From Acidobacteriaceae bacterium (GTDB taxonomy: Bacteria > Acidobacteriota > Terriglobia > Bryobacterales > Bryobacteraceae), in NCBI GenBank assembly GCA_019240475.1, contig JAFAYI010000031.1, positions 496,001 through 560,000 on the forward strand: a stretch of DNA of 64,000 bases, read 5' to 3'. Both the position numbers and the translations under genes were made by a program. Below the pieces are notes generated by a model. That model was not told the DNA's origin and did no database searches. It was given only the letters and a program-made list of their open reading frames with translations. Below, piece by piece: positions 1-8,425 of the stretch (its first letter is position 1; every line of letters begins with the position of its first letter).

Positions 1-2
1 CC

Positions 3-1211
3 TTTCGCGCCGCGGAGTTACCGGCGGCTATATCGGTTCCGTTGCTGAAAGAGGGCCGTCTGCTCTCTATACTGTCGATCCATAGTCTCGCGCCGCGCCA
101 ATGGACTTCCTGGGAGATTAAGTTGACGGAGGAAGTAGCGGACCGCACGTGGGCGGCCATCGAGCGCGGCCGCGCCGAAGAGGCGCTGCGCGCGACCGAG
201 GAGCGAGTTCGCCTTTTCGTCGAAAATGTCCGCGAATACGCCCTGGTGCAGACGGATTCCGAAGGGATCGTGACGGACTGGAATCCCGGCGCGCAGCGGC
301 TATTCGGCTATCGCCCCGAGCAGATGCTGGGCCGGAACTTCGAGGTCCTGCTCACGCCGGAGGATCGGGACCAAGGCGTCTTCTCCCGGGAGCTTGCGAT
401 CGTGACCCAGGGCCAGCGCCACGAAGACGCGCGGTGGTTTCAGCGGCAGGATGAGTCGCGCCTCTGGGGCCGTTCGATCAGCGAGCCGATCCTGGACGAG
501 GACCGGCAGTTTCGCGGGGTAGCCAAAATCATCGGCGACGAGACCGAGCGCCAGATCTCCTCCGACGCCATTCGGCACTCGCTGGTCGAAAAGGAAGAAT
601 TGCTGAAAGAGGTGCACCATCGCGTCAAGAACAACCTGCAAGTGATCGTCAGCCTGTTGAACATGCAGGCGTTTCAGATAGAAGAAGAACGAGTTCTGGC
701 TCTCTTCCAGGAGACGCGGAATCGAGTTCTCGCCATCTCCTCGATCCATGAACAGCTTTACAGTTCCGAATCCTTCGCCAGCATTTCGCTTTCCGATTAC
801 GCGCGCCGTCTCGCGCCGGACCTGGTGCGCTTCTATGGCCTGGAGGAACGCATACAGATCCAGATAGAAGGCGATCATGCGACGCTCGAACTGGAACGCG
901 CCGTGCCGTACGGCATGCTGCTGAACGAGTTGGTATCCAACGCTTGTAAACACGCCTTTCCGGCGCCGAGAACGGGCGTCCTTCGAATCGCCATCCGGCC
1001 CGATAGGAGAAGCAAGGAGACTGTATTGACGGTCGCCGATAATGGGGTGGGCCTCCCAGCGGGATTCGATCGCAACAAGGTTTCCTCGCTCGGCCTGAAG
1101 CTGGTGAATGGGCTGGTGCGCCAGTTGCGGGGCGAGCTCCAGATCGAATCCAAGGACGGCACGACGGTCACGGTGCGATTCCCCGCGACCGGGGATGAAA
1201 GAGAAAAATGA
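3..1211 (+). CDS. PAS-domain sensor histidine kinase (HisKA_2 type), 5' truncated
   Basis: The reading frame is open to the window edge, so the true start lies upstream. The first in-frame residues (VPLLKEGRLLSILSIH and on to about nt 180) read like the end of a GAF domain. A PAS domain follows at about nt 200-550 (WNPGAQRLFGY, LTPEDRD). The dimerisation/phosphorylation segment carries HHRVKNN at about nt 615-635, the HisKA_2 signature. The ATPase part shows an N box (LVSNACKHAF) and a G1 box (DNGVGLP). It probably senses a cytosolic signal and passes phosphate to a receiver. Its stop overlaps the next start by 4 bases (ATGA at 1208-1211), which links it to the following receivers. It has no membrane segment in the visible part. 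Confidence 0.9.
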   Translation, partial: FRAAELPAAISVPLLKEGRLLSILSIHSLAPRQWTSWEIKLTEEVADRTWAAIERGRAEEALRATEERVRLFVENVREYALVQTDSEGIVTDWNPGAQRLFGYRPEQMLGRNFEVLLTPEDRDQGVFSRELAIVTQGQRHEDARWFQRQDESRLWGRSISEPILDEDRQFRGVAKIIGDETERQISSDAIRHSLVEKEELLKEVHHRVKNNLQVIVSLLNMQAFQIEEERVLALFQETRNRVLAISSIHEQLYSSESFASISLSDYARRLAPDLVRFYGLEERIQIQIEGDHATLELERAVPYGMLLNELVSNACKHAFPAPRTGVLRIAIRPDRRSKETVLTVADNGVGLPAGFDRNKVSSLGLKLVNGLVRQLRGELQIESKDGTTVTVRFPATGDEREK

Positions 1212-1603
1212 CCCGGACCGTGAAACGGGCGGCCAAGATCCTGGTGGTGGAGGATGAGCAGATTGTGGCCATGGATATGGAGCTGCAATTGACCGCCTTC
1301 GGCTACCAGGTGACCGGCATCGCCACCACGGGGCCGGAAGCTTTGCGCCTTGCCGAAACGACGAGCCCCGACCTGGTGGTTATGGATGTTCAGCTTAACG
1401 GGGCGCTCGACGGCATCTCGACCGCGGAAGCCCTGCAGCGGCGGTCTGCCATGCCGGTGGTGTTTGTTTCCGCTTTTGGAAGTTCCGAGACGCAACGCCG
1501 CGCGCACAACGCAAGCCCTTTGGGCTATCTGACAAAGCCATTCCGGCCGGAGGAGTTGCGCGCCCTGGTGGCCGCCGCGCTGGAACAAAAAGCCCATGGA
1601 TAA
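1208..1603 (+). CDS. stand-alone response regulator receiver
   Basis: A single CheY-like receiver of 131 residues with no output domain. Acidic pocket E15/D16, phosphoacceptor D60 (LVVMDVQL), conserved S88 and switch lysine K110 (YLTKPF) are all present. It overlaps the kinase upstream by 4 bases and the next receiver by 8 bases, so the three form one translationally coupled unit. It is the natural phosphate target of the HisKA_2 kinase. With no DNA-binding domain, its role is probably phosphotransfer or protein-protein signalling. Confidence 0.9.
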   Translation: MTRTVKRAAKILVVEDEQIVAMDMELQLTAFGYQVTGIATTGPEALRLAETTSPDLVVMDVQLNGALDGISTAEALQRRSAMPVVFVSAFGSSETQRRAHNASPLGYLTKPFRPEELRALVAAALEQKAHG

Positions 1604-1985
1604 GCCGACGATTTTGATCGCCGAAGACGACTTTCTCATCCGCGAAGGCTATCTGGAGCCTTTGTTGGCGCCGCATTTTTCGCTGGTCGCCTCCGTGGGA
1701 GACGGGAGCGAAGCGGTTGCGGCGGCAACGGCGCATCGGCCCAGCGTGGCGCTGCTGGACGTTTCGTTGCCGGGCTTGCGAGGTTTTGAGGCGGCTCGGC
1801 GGATTCTGCAGACGCAGCCAGAGTGCAAGGTATTGCTGGTATCGAACTATATACAGGCCACGTATATAGAAACCGCAAGAGAAATGGGATTGAGCGGTTA
1901 TGTGCTGAAGAGCCGGATCCAGACGGACCTCCTGCCGGCGATTCAAAGCGCGCTCGAGGGCGGGTTCTATCAATCCACTCTGTAG
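1596..1985 (+). CDS. second stand-alone receiver, NarL-like
   Basis: A 129-residue receiver: acidic pair D11/D12, phosphoacceptor D55 (ALLDVSLPG), S83 and K105 (YVLKS). The pattern (GYVLKS rather than a KPF motif) is closer to the NarL/FixJ group, but the helix-turn-helix output domain that usually follows is absent and the protein stops soon after the receiver. It overlaps the previous gene by 8 bases. It could compete for phosphate from the same kinase or act as a relay. Confidence 0.88.
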   Translation: MDKPTILIAEDDFLIREGYLEPLLAPHFSLVASVGDGSEAVAAATAHRPSVALLDVSLPGLRGFEAARRILQTQPECKVLLVSNYIQATYIETAREMGLSGYVLKSRIQTDLLPAIQSALEGGFYQSTL

Positions 1986-2040
1986 TCGAGGGCGCCGGCC
2001 CGATTCGGCTTCCAACCGCGCGTAGTAACCTGAAGCCGGC

Positions 2041-3147
2041 ATGATTCGCTGTTTTGTTTCACTGGCCTGTTGCGTTTGTTTGACGTTTTGCGCGCTTGCG
2101 CGGCAGGCTGAGCCGGCCGCTTCACCAGCGCAGCCGGCCGGTCAACCAGCTTCATCGGCCTCCCCGGCGGCCGGGCCGCCCCGCGTCACATTGGACGTAG
2201 TGGTCCGCGATAAATCGGGCAACCCGGTTGCGGGCTTGCGGCAGGAGGATTTCACGATTCTCGACTCCAAGCAGCCGCAGCCCATTGTTTCCTTCCAGGC
2301 CGTAGGCGGCGGCTCGGAGCATACGGGACTGGAAGTGATCCTCGTGATCGACGCGCTTAACACAGGCTTTGACAGAGTCTCGTTTGCGCGGCTGCAGATC
2401 GAAAAATTTCTGCGCCAGGACGCAGGCAAACTCGCCTGGCCGGTCTCGATCGACTTCCTCACCGATGCGGGACTCCGGGTTCAGAACACGCCGTCGCGCG
2501 ATGGCAACGCAGTGATCTCCTATCTCGAACAGAATCCGAACGGGCTGCGCGTGAGCGGAAGGTCGCAAGGCTTTTACGGCGCGTCGGACCGGGCGCAGTT
2601 GTCGCTGCGGTCGCTGGGCGAACTGGCGCAAATCGAGGAGCAGCGGCCTGGGCGCAAAATCGTTATCTGGTTGAGCCCCGGTTGGGCGCTGCTGACCGGC
2701 CCGCGCGTGCAGTTGTCGCATAAAGACCAGGAATCCATTTTCAATACGGCCGTCTCGCTGTCGACGCATTTGCGGCAAGCCCGAATTGCGCTCTATACAG
2801 TGGATCCGCTCGGGACCGATGATGCGGGGCGGCTGCGAACGTTCTATTACGAGCAGTTTCTAAAGGGCCTGACGTCGGCGGGCAAGGCGCAGTTCGCCAA
2901 TCTCGCATTGCAGGTTTTCGCGCAGCAGAGCGGCGGGCGCATTCTAAATTCGGATAACGACATCGCGGGCGAGATCGAAAGCTGCATCCGGGATGCGAGC
3001 GCCTATTACGTTCTCGCGTATGAGGCCCCGGCGGCGGACGGCCCGAACGATTATCACAGCATCGAAGTGAAGCTCAACCAGCCGCAATTGAAGGCGCAAA
3101 CGCGAACGGGCTATTACGACCAGCCGGTTCGGCCGCGCACGCCTTGA
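2041..3147 (+). CDS. exported VWFA-related domain protein (acidobacterial type)
   Basis: 368 residues. A hydrophobic signal peptide covers about residues 1-20, followed by a Pro/Ala/Ser-rich linker. The segment VTLDVVVRDKSGNPV and GLRQEDFTI match the start of the VWFA-related family common in Acidobacteria. The expected metal-site loop reads VIDALNTG rather than the classical DxSxS, so a metal-dependent adhesion site may be degenerate. The C-terminus (YYVLAYEAP) matches the family end. Function is unknown; an extracytoplasmic adhesion or scaffold role is inference. It ends at the start of the glycosyltransferase gene. Confidence 0.82.
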   Translation: MIRCFVSLACCVCLTFCALARQAEPAASPAQPAGQPASSASPAAGPPRVTLDVVVRDKSGNPVAGLRQEDFTILDSKQPQPIVSFQAVGGGSEHTGLEVILVIDALNTGFDRVSFARLQIEKFLRQDAGKLAWPVSIDFLTDAGLRVQNTPSRDGNAVISYLEQNPNGLRVSGRSQGFYGASDRAQLSLRSLGELAQIEEQRPGRKIVIWLSPGWALLTGPRVQLSHKDQESIFNTAVSLSTHLRQARIALYTVDPLGTDDAGRLRTFYYEQFLKGLTSAGKAQFANLALQVFAQQSGGRILNSDNDIAGEIESCIRDASAYYVLAYEAPAADGPNDYHSIEVKLNQPQLKAQTRTGYYDQPVRPRTP

Positions 3148-3161
3148 AGGCTGGGCGCCGG

Positions 3162-4244
3162 ATGCGTATCGCGCTGCTGGGAACTCGCGGCATCCCGGCC
3201 CGCTATGGAGGATTCGAAACATTCGCCGAAGAGCTTTCGGCGCGGCTGGCGGAGCGTGGCCACGGGGTGACGGTTTACTGCCGCGATAAGCACGAGGCGG
3301 GGGAGTATCGCGGCGCGCGGCTGCGCCATCTGCCGGCGATTCGGCACAAGTATGTCGAGACCGTGGCGCATACGGGCCTCTCGACGCTCGATCTATTATT
3401 TCGCCGCTTCGACATTGTGCTGTACTGCAACGCGGCGAACGCGGTGTTTACATGGATGCCGCGCGTGCTCGGCATGCGGACGGCGCTGAACGTGGACGGA
3501 TTGGAGCGGCATCGCAAGAAATGGAATTTTCTGGCCAAAGGGTGGTACCGCGTTTCGGAATGGCTGGCAACCTGGTGCCCTTCGGCGACCGTCACAGATG
3601 CGGAGAGAATTCGCGAATACTACCTCGGGCGCTACGGGAAGGACTCGACGTTCATTCCCTATGGGGCGGAGACGGGGAAGGTTTCGGGCTGCGACCTGGT
3701 TCGGGCGCTGGGGCTCGAGCCGGGGAAATATGTGCTGTATGTGAGCCGCCTAGAGCCCGAGAATAATGCGCTGATGGTGCGAGAAGCATTCGAAAAAGTG
3801 CACACTGATTTCAAGTTGGCGATTGTGGGCGATGCGCCGTATGCGGCGGCCTACATACGCCGGGTGAAGGAGACGCGCGACGAGCGCATTGTGATTCCGG
3901 GCGCGATTTACGGAGAAGGGTACAGGCAACTGCAGTCGCATTGCGCGGTGTATGTGCAGGCGACGGAGGTGGGCGGCACGCACCCGGCATTGATCGAAGC
4001 GATGGGGCGCGGGGCGCTGGTGCTGTATCTGAAAACGCCGGAGAGCCTGGAGGCGGCGGCGGACGCGGCGGCGCCCTTCGGAAGCGCGGACCTGGCGGAG
4101 AAACTGCAATGGGCGGTAGATCTGCCGGAAGGCGAGCGCAATGCGTGGGGCCGGAGGGCGATGGAGAGAATCGAGAAGCTTTACAGTTGGAACGTGGTCA
4201 CGGATGCCTACGAAAACTTGTTCCGGCGGTTAACATCAGCCTAA
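3162..4244 (+). CDS. glycosyltransferase with DUF1972 N-terminus (rhamnosyltransferase-like, GT4 fold)
   Basis: The protein begins MRIALLGTRGIPARYGGFETF, the hallmark of DUF1972 glycosyltransferases that extend surface polysaccharides. The C-terminal half is a GT-B fold (YVLYVSRLEPENN; EVGGTHPALIEAMGRG). A TTG at 3144 is in frame and overlaps the previous stop. I prefer ATG 3162 because the family starts there and a GAAGG lies 11 bases upstream (3146-3150). No signal peptide, so probably cytoplasmic or membrane-associated. The next gene starts on its stop codon (TAATG). Confidence 0.85.
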   Translation: MRIALLGTRGIPARYGGFETFAEELSARLAERGHGVTVYCRDKHEAGEYRGARLRHLPAIRHKYVETVAHTGLSTLDLLFRRFDIVLYCNAANAVFTWMPRVLGMRTALNVDGLERHRKKWNFLAKGWYRVSEWLATWCPSATVTDAERIREYYLGRYGKDSTFIPYGAETGKVSGCDLVRALGLEPGKYVLYVSRLEPENNALMVREAFEKVHTDFKLAIVGDAPYAAAYIRRVKETRDERIVIPGAIYGEGYRQLQSHCAVYVQATEVGGTHPALIEAMGRGALVLYLKTPESLEAAADAAAPFGSADLAEKLQWAVDLPEGERNAWGRRAMERIEKLYSWNVVTDAYENLFRRLTSA

Positions 4245-5446
4245 TGGGGGAATCGACAGTCCTGACGCCGGCGGGGCCGCCCGCGGCCGAACACGCGGCC
4301 TCGGAGGGGCAGACGCCACGGGCGTTTCCATACCGCTGCTGGGTGGAAGTTTCGCGCGCGCAGATTGCGGCGAATTTTCTAGCCATTCGGAAACTGGTTG
4401 GGCCGGACGTGGAAGTGATGCCGGTGGTGAAGGCGGACGCTTATCGGCATGGGGCGGTGGAGGTGTCGCGCGCGCTGCAGGCAAATGGGGCGCGCTGGCT
4501 GGCGGTCAGCAATACGGAGGAAGGCGTGGCGCTGCGCGACGCGGGCATTTCGGCGCGGATTCTGGTGATGGCCGATTTCCTGCCTTACACGCGGGAAACG
4601 CTGCTTGCCTACGAGCTGACGCCGGTTATTCACTCGCTCGAAGATATCGCGTATCTGGACCGGCTGGCGGCCGCGTGCCGGAAGCGATGCCGTTATCATC
4701 TGAAGGTCGATACGGGCATGAGCCGGCTAGGCGTGCGGGCGGATGCGGCGGCGATTGGCGAGGCGATCCTGGCGGCGCGGAATATCGAACTGGAAGGCCT
4801 GATGACCCATTTCGCCTCCGCGGCCAATTACCAGAGCGGCCAGACGGAGGAGCAGATCGCGGCATTCAATCTGCTGGCCGAGGGGCTGGCCCAGGCGGGC
4901 ATTCGTCCCGCGCTGCTGCATCTTTCGAGCACGATTCCGGTCGCTTACGCTCGGCGGGCGGCCTGGGGCGGCATGGTGCGGCCCGGGCACGCTATCTACG
5001 GCTACGTTTCCCCGGTCCGCGGCCATGCTCACGGGAAAATGTTGGACGTAAAGCCGGCCTTGACGTGGAGGGCGACGGTGCTTTCGGTCAAAGACGTTCC
5101 GGCGGGCGCCCTGATCGGCTATGGGGGAACGTTCCGGGCGCCGCAGCCTATGCGGGTGGCGGTGCTGGCGGCCGGTTACGCCGACGGCATTCCGCACCGG
5201 CTTTCGAACAAAGGGAGCGTGATCGCGCACGGGAAGCTAGCGCCGATTGTGGGCGCGGTTTCGATGGATATGACGTCGGTCGACGTCAGCCAGTCGCCGG
5301 AGGTGATGGTGGGCGATGCTGTTACGCTGCTCGGAACCGAAGGCAAAGCGCGCATGGATGCGCAGCAGATCGCGCGGCTGGCGGGGACCATCTCCTATAG
5401 CGTGCTGTGCGGCATTCATGCTCGCGTCAAGCGGCTTTACGTTTGA
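4244..5446 (+). CDS. alr: alanine racemase
   Basis: PLP-dependent interconversion of L- and D-alanine, supplying D-Ala for peptidoglycan. The 400-residue protein carries the PLP lysine in VVKADAYRHG (K63) and the second catalytic base Y312 in GYADGIPH. SMDMTSVDV and the ending GIHARVKRLYV also match the family. The frame stays open far upstream to 3941, but that part is an out-of-frame shadow of the glycosyltransferase. ATG 4244, sharing one base with the preceding stop, gives a normal family length. About 28 extra residues precede the barrel. It is probably co-transcribed with the glycosyltransferase. Confidence 0.95.
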   Translation: MGESTVLTPAGPPAAEHAASEGQTPRAFPYRCWVEVSRAQIAANFLAIRKLVGPDVEVMPVVKADAYRHGAVEVSRALQANGARWLAVSNTEEGVALRDAGISARILVMADFLPYTRETLLAYELTPVIHSLEDIAYLDRLAAACRKRCRYHLKVDTGMSRLGVRADAAAIGEAILAARNIELEGLMTHFASAANYQSGQTEEQIAAFNLLAEGLAQAGIRPALLHLSSTIPVAYARRAAWGGMVRPGHAIYGYVSPVRGHAHGKMLDVKPALTWRATVLSVKDVPAGALIGYGGTFRAPQPMRVAVLAAGYADGIPHRLSNKGSVIAHGKLAPIVGAVSMDMTSVDVSQSPEVMVGDAVTLLGTEGKARMDAQQIARLAGTISYSVLCGIHARVKRLYV

Positions 5447-5475
5447 AAGCAGTGGGCCGGGCAGAGCCAGGGGGG

Positions 5476-5491
5476 CTGTAGGATGCTACAG
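5476..5491. other. short perfect hairpin downstream of alr
   Basis: CTGTAG and CTACAG form a 6-bp perfect inverted repeat with a 4-base loop, 30 bases after the alr stop. No run of T follows, so it is not a textbook Rho-independent terminator. It could stabilise the alr mRNA end. A second, weaker hairpin (CGGGA...TCCCG) lies at 5513-5529. Confidence 0.35.
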
Positions 5492-5555
5492 TTGAAGCTT
5501 CGACCTCGAACGCGGGAACATTTATCCCGAGGTTTCCGTCCTTAGTCAGGACGCC

Positions 5556-5560
5556 GGAGA
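5556..5560 (+). promoter_or_regulatory. ribosome binding site deciding a TTG start
   Basis: GGAGA ends 9 bases before TTG 5570. No ATG or GTG start is available nearby in this frame, and the hydrophobic anchor of the adaptor protein begins directly after this TTG, so the site supports a TTG start. Confidence 0.6.
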
Positions 5561-5569
5561 CTCTCAACT

Positions 5570-6997
5570 TTGAAGAAGAAGTGGAAAATCGTCATTCTGC
5601 TAGGTTTGTTTGTGCTGATCGCGGGCGCGGTCTTTGCGAGCATCAAGATCAGCGAGCGCGGAGTCGTGATTGTCCAGACGGGCAAGGTGACGCGCACGGA
5701 CCTGGCGTCCCTGGTGACCGCCTCGGGCGAAGTGAAGCCGAGAAATTACATCAACATAGGCGCGAATACGCAGGGTCCGGCGCCGATCACCGAGATTCTG
5801 GTGAAGGAAGGCGATCACGTCCGTAAGGGCCAGGTGCTGGCGCGCCTGGCGGATGTGCAGCCGGCGGCGGATTTGATGGCGCAACAGGCGGCTTTGAACT
5901 CGGCGCTGGCCGATTCCTCGGCAGACGAAGCGGCGGTTAAGTCGTCGGAAGACAACGTGGCGGTGGCGCAGGCGCAAGTGGATCACGATAAAGCCGACGT
6001 CGACCAGAAGAAGATAGACCTGAAGCGCAGCCAGGAGTTGTTCGACCAGAAGCTGATCGCGGCGCAGGATTTCGAAGCCAAGAAAGTGGCTTACGAGCTG
6101 GCGGTCGCGACGCTCCAGGCGTCTCAACAGAAGGTCGCGCAGGCCGAGTCGGCGCGCTTGCAATCGGCCGCGCAACTGGCGTCGGCGCAAAAGAAAGTGG
6201 CGCAGGCGCAAGCCATGGTCTCGCGCTCGAAAGATGTGCTCTCGCAGTACGACGCGGTGGCGCCGCTCGACGGAGTGGTGACGAACCTGCCGGTGCGGGT
6301 GGGCGAAACCGTGGTGCCGGGCATTCAGAATTCGGCGGCATCCACCATCATGACGATCGCCGATATGTCGATCATCACGGCGGAAGTGAATGTGGATGAG
6401 ACCGACATCGTGAGCGTCAAGATGGATCAGCCAGCCGAAGTCACCATCGACGCGATTCCGAATCAGACTTTCAAGGGACGGGTGATCGAGATCGGGGATA
6501 CGGCGATTGTGCGGTCGAGCGGCGTCGCAGCCTCGCAGAGCCAGACTTCGAGCACGGAGGCGAAGGATTTCAAGGTGGTGATTGCGCTGGATATTCCGCA
6601 GACGCTGGTGCGGCCGGGCCTTTCGTGCACGGCGAAGATCACGACCGCGACGCGCTCGCATGTGCTGGCGATTCCGATTCAGGCGTTGACCATCCGGCAG
6701 AAGAGCCAGTTGGAAACGAAGAAGGCCGGGCAGCCCGCGCAGCAGTTGGACCCGGCCGCTCAGAAGGCCGCCAACGAAGAACTGCAGGGCGTCTTCGTCG
6801 TGAATAACGGAAAGGCGCAGTTCAAGGAGGTAAAGACCGGAGTGACGGGGGCGCTCGACATCGAGGTGCTGAGCGGGTTGAAGGATGGCGACCAGATTGT
6901 CACGGGCAGCTATCAGGTGATCCGCACGCTGCGCAACGATGCCAAAGTGAAGGTGGACAATAAGGCTCCGGCAGCGCCCACCGGCGTTTCCAGTTGA
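5570..6997 (+). CDS. MacA/HlyD-like periplasmic adaptor subunit of an efflux system
   Basis: 475 residues starting with TTG. Residues 5-27 form one membrane anchor (ILLGLFVLIAGAVFA). A split lipoyl domain is visible (ILVKEGDHVRKGQVLARL and its partner PLDGVVTNLPVRVGETV). Between them lies a long Ala/Gln/Lys-rich coiled-coil hairpin at about residues 100-215, then beta-barrel and membrane-proximal domains. The family links an inner-membrane transporter to an outer-membrane channel. The ABC ATPase follows within about 30 bases, which suggests a MacAB/LolCDE-like tripartite system, but no permease is seen here. Confidence 0.9.
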   Translation: MKKKWKIVILLGLFVLIAGAVFASIKISERGVVIVQTGKVTRTDLASLVTASGEVKPRNYINIGANTQGPAPITEILVKEGDHVRKGQVLARLADVQPAADLMAQQAALNSALADSSADEAAVKSSEDNVAVAQAQVDHDKADVDQKKIDLKRSQELFDQKLIAAQDFEAKKVAYELAVATLQASQQKVAQAESARLQSAAQLASAQKKVAQAQAMVSRSKDVLSQYDAVAPLDGVVTNLPVRVGETVVPGIQNSAASTIMTIADMSIITAEVNVDETDIVSVKMDQPAEVTIDAIPNQTFKGRVIEIGDTAIVRSSGVAASQSQTSSTEAKDFKVVIALDIPQTLVRPGLSCTAKITTATRSHVLAIPIQALTIRQKSQLETKKAGQPAQQLDPAAQKAANEELQGVFVVNNGKAQFKEVKTGVTGALDIEVLSGLKDGDQIVTGSYQVIRTLRNDAKVKVDNKAPAAPTGVSS

Positions 6998-7028
6998 TGC
7001 GGCCCGAGGATGATGCGTTAGTCCTGGC

Positions 7029-7793
7029 ATGGCAACCCTAAGCACCGCGGTTGAAAACCTGAGCGCGAGAGAGCGCGAACAGCGAGGCGAGCAGCTCAAG
7101 AGCGAAGGCGTCGTCATCCGCACTTACGATCTCTGGAAGACCTACATCATGGGCGACCAGGAGATTCATGCGGTATCGGGCGTGGATGTCGTGATCAAGC
7201 GCGGCGAGTACGTGGCGATCATGGGGCCTTCCGGCTCGGGAAAATCCACGCTCATGAACCTGATTGGGTGCCTGGACACGCCGACCAAAGGGCTGTATTA
7301 CCTGAACGGCAAGCTGGCGAGCGAAATGGAAGACGACGAGCTGGCGCGCATCCGGAATAAAGAGATCGGCTTCGTGTTCCAGACCTTCAACCTGCTGGCG
7401 CGTTCTTCGGCTCTGCAGAACGTGGAACTGCCGTTGATTTATGCGGGAATCCCAACACAGGAGCGGCGCGAGCGGGCAAGAGAGGCGCTGCGGAGCGTGG
7501 ACCTGGAACAGCGCATGCACCACAAGCCGAACGAGCTTTCGGGCGGACAGCGGCAGCGCGTGGCGATCGCAAGGGCGCTGGTGAATCGGCCTTCGATTTT
7601 GCTGGCCGACGAGCCGACGGGCGCGCTCGACTCGACGACAGGGCAGGAGATTATGGCGCTGTTCGAACGGCTCTATGAGAGCGGCAACACTATTGTCCTG
7701 GTTACGCACGAGCAGGACATCGCGCAGCACGCGCATCGAATCATCAATATTCGAGACGGAAAGATCGAGCGCGACGAAGCGGTTCGCCACTGA
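7029..7793 (+). CDS. ABC transporter ATP-binding protein, MacB/LolD type
   Basis: 254 residues with Walker A GPSGSGKST, Q-loop (FVFQTFNL), signature LSGGQRQRVAIARAL, Walker B (ILLADEPTGALDS) and the H-loop (LVTHEQDIA). GALDS after Walker B is typical of the LolD/MacB/FtsE group. About 35 residues precede the ATPase core, a bit more than usual. It pairs with the adaptor upstream. The expected permease is absent: a receiver and then a convergent gene follow. Confidence 0.92.
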   Translation: MATLSTAVENLSAREREQRGEQLKSEGVVIRTYDLWKTYIMGDQEIHAVSGVDVVIKRGEYVAIMGPSGSGKSTLMNLIGCLDTPTKGLYYLNGKLASEMEDDELARIRNKEIGFVFQTFNLLARSSALQNVELPLIYAGIPTQERRERAREALRSVDLEQRMHHKPNELSGGQRQRVAIARALVNRPSILLADEPTGALDSTTGQEIMALFERLYESGNTIVLVTHEQDIAQHAHRIINIRDGKIERDEAVRH

Positions 7794-7849
7794 CTTGGCG
7801 AGCTTTTCCTATCGTTTTTCCCAGTAGAGAAGATTCACCGCAACTTTCG

Positions 7850-7881
7850 CACTAATTTATGTAGCGATGCGGCGATTAGTG
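7850..7881 (+). terminator. possible terminator after the ABC ATPase gene
   Basis: CACTAAT at 7850-7856 and ATTAGTG at 7875-7881 are perfect complements with an 18-base loop, followed by TTTTAT. The stem is AT-rich and the loop long, so it would be weak. Its place, 57 bases after the ATPase stop and before the receiver gene, fits a transcript end. Confidence 0.35.
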
Positions 7882-7951
7882 TTTTATATGCTAGGAACAA
7901 CTACGTTGAATAGCCGACTCGGCAGGGAGTTGTGACGTTTTTGCTTCTGTA

Positions 7952-8425
7952 ATGGAACCTACCTCCACAGACGTGCTGGCCCCCGCGCCGCCGGTGGGCG
8001 CCTCAGGAAACGACAGCTCGTTCACAAATGCGGCCCCGGAAGCGCCGCTTCGGATCTTGATGGCCGAAGACAACCTAATCAACCAGAAAGTCGGCAAGCT
8101 GATTCTTCAGCGCGCCGGGTTCAATATCGACCTGGTGGGGGATGGGAGCGAGGCGCTGGAGGCACATCGCGCTAACCCGTACGATCTGATTTTGATGGAC
8201 TGCCAGATGCCGGCCATGGACGGTTTTGAAGCGAGCCGGCAGATTCGGCTTTTGGCGCAGCCGCAGCCGGCGATCATAGCCGTAACAGCGAATGCGCTGG
8301 TGGGCGAGCGCGAACGATGCCTCAATGCGGGGATGGACGACTATCTTTCGAAGCCGTTCCAGGCAGAGCAGTTGGTGGCGGTGGTGAAGAAGTGGATCGC
8401 CAAACGGCAAAATTCCTCACGCTAA
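7952..8425 (+). CDS. response regulator receiver with N-terminal linker
   Basis: 157 residues. About 33 low-complexity Pro/Ala/Ser residues precede a receiver with E39/D40, phosphoacceptor D83 (LILMDCQMPAMDG), T112 and K134 (YLSKPF). The MDCQMPAMDG pattern is typical of the receiver of hybrid kinases, so this may be a detached hybrid-kinase receiver or a relay protein. No Shine-Dalgarno site is seen before the ATG. It converges on the oxidase subunit gene with a 4-base tail overlap. Confidence 0.85.
   Translation: MEPTSTDVLAPAPPVGASGNDSSFTNAAPEAPLRILMAEDNLINQKVGKLILQRAGFNIDLVGDGSEALEAHRANPYDLILMDCQMPAMDGFEASRQIRLLAQPQPAIIAVTANALVGERERCLNAGMDDYLSKPFQAEQLVAVVKKWIAKRQNSSR

Noticed and set aside
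3941..4243. N-terminal extension of alanine racemase
   Set aside because: The added residues are Gly/Arg-rich shadow of the glycosyltransferase; ATG 4244 gives the family length.
5600..7123. Minus-strand frame (507 codons) opposite the adaptor gene
   Set aside because: Arg/His/Leu-rich shadow of the MacA-like coiled coil; no domain, and it crosses an intergenic gap.
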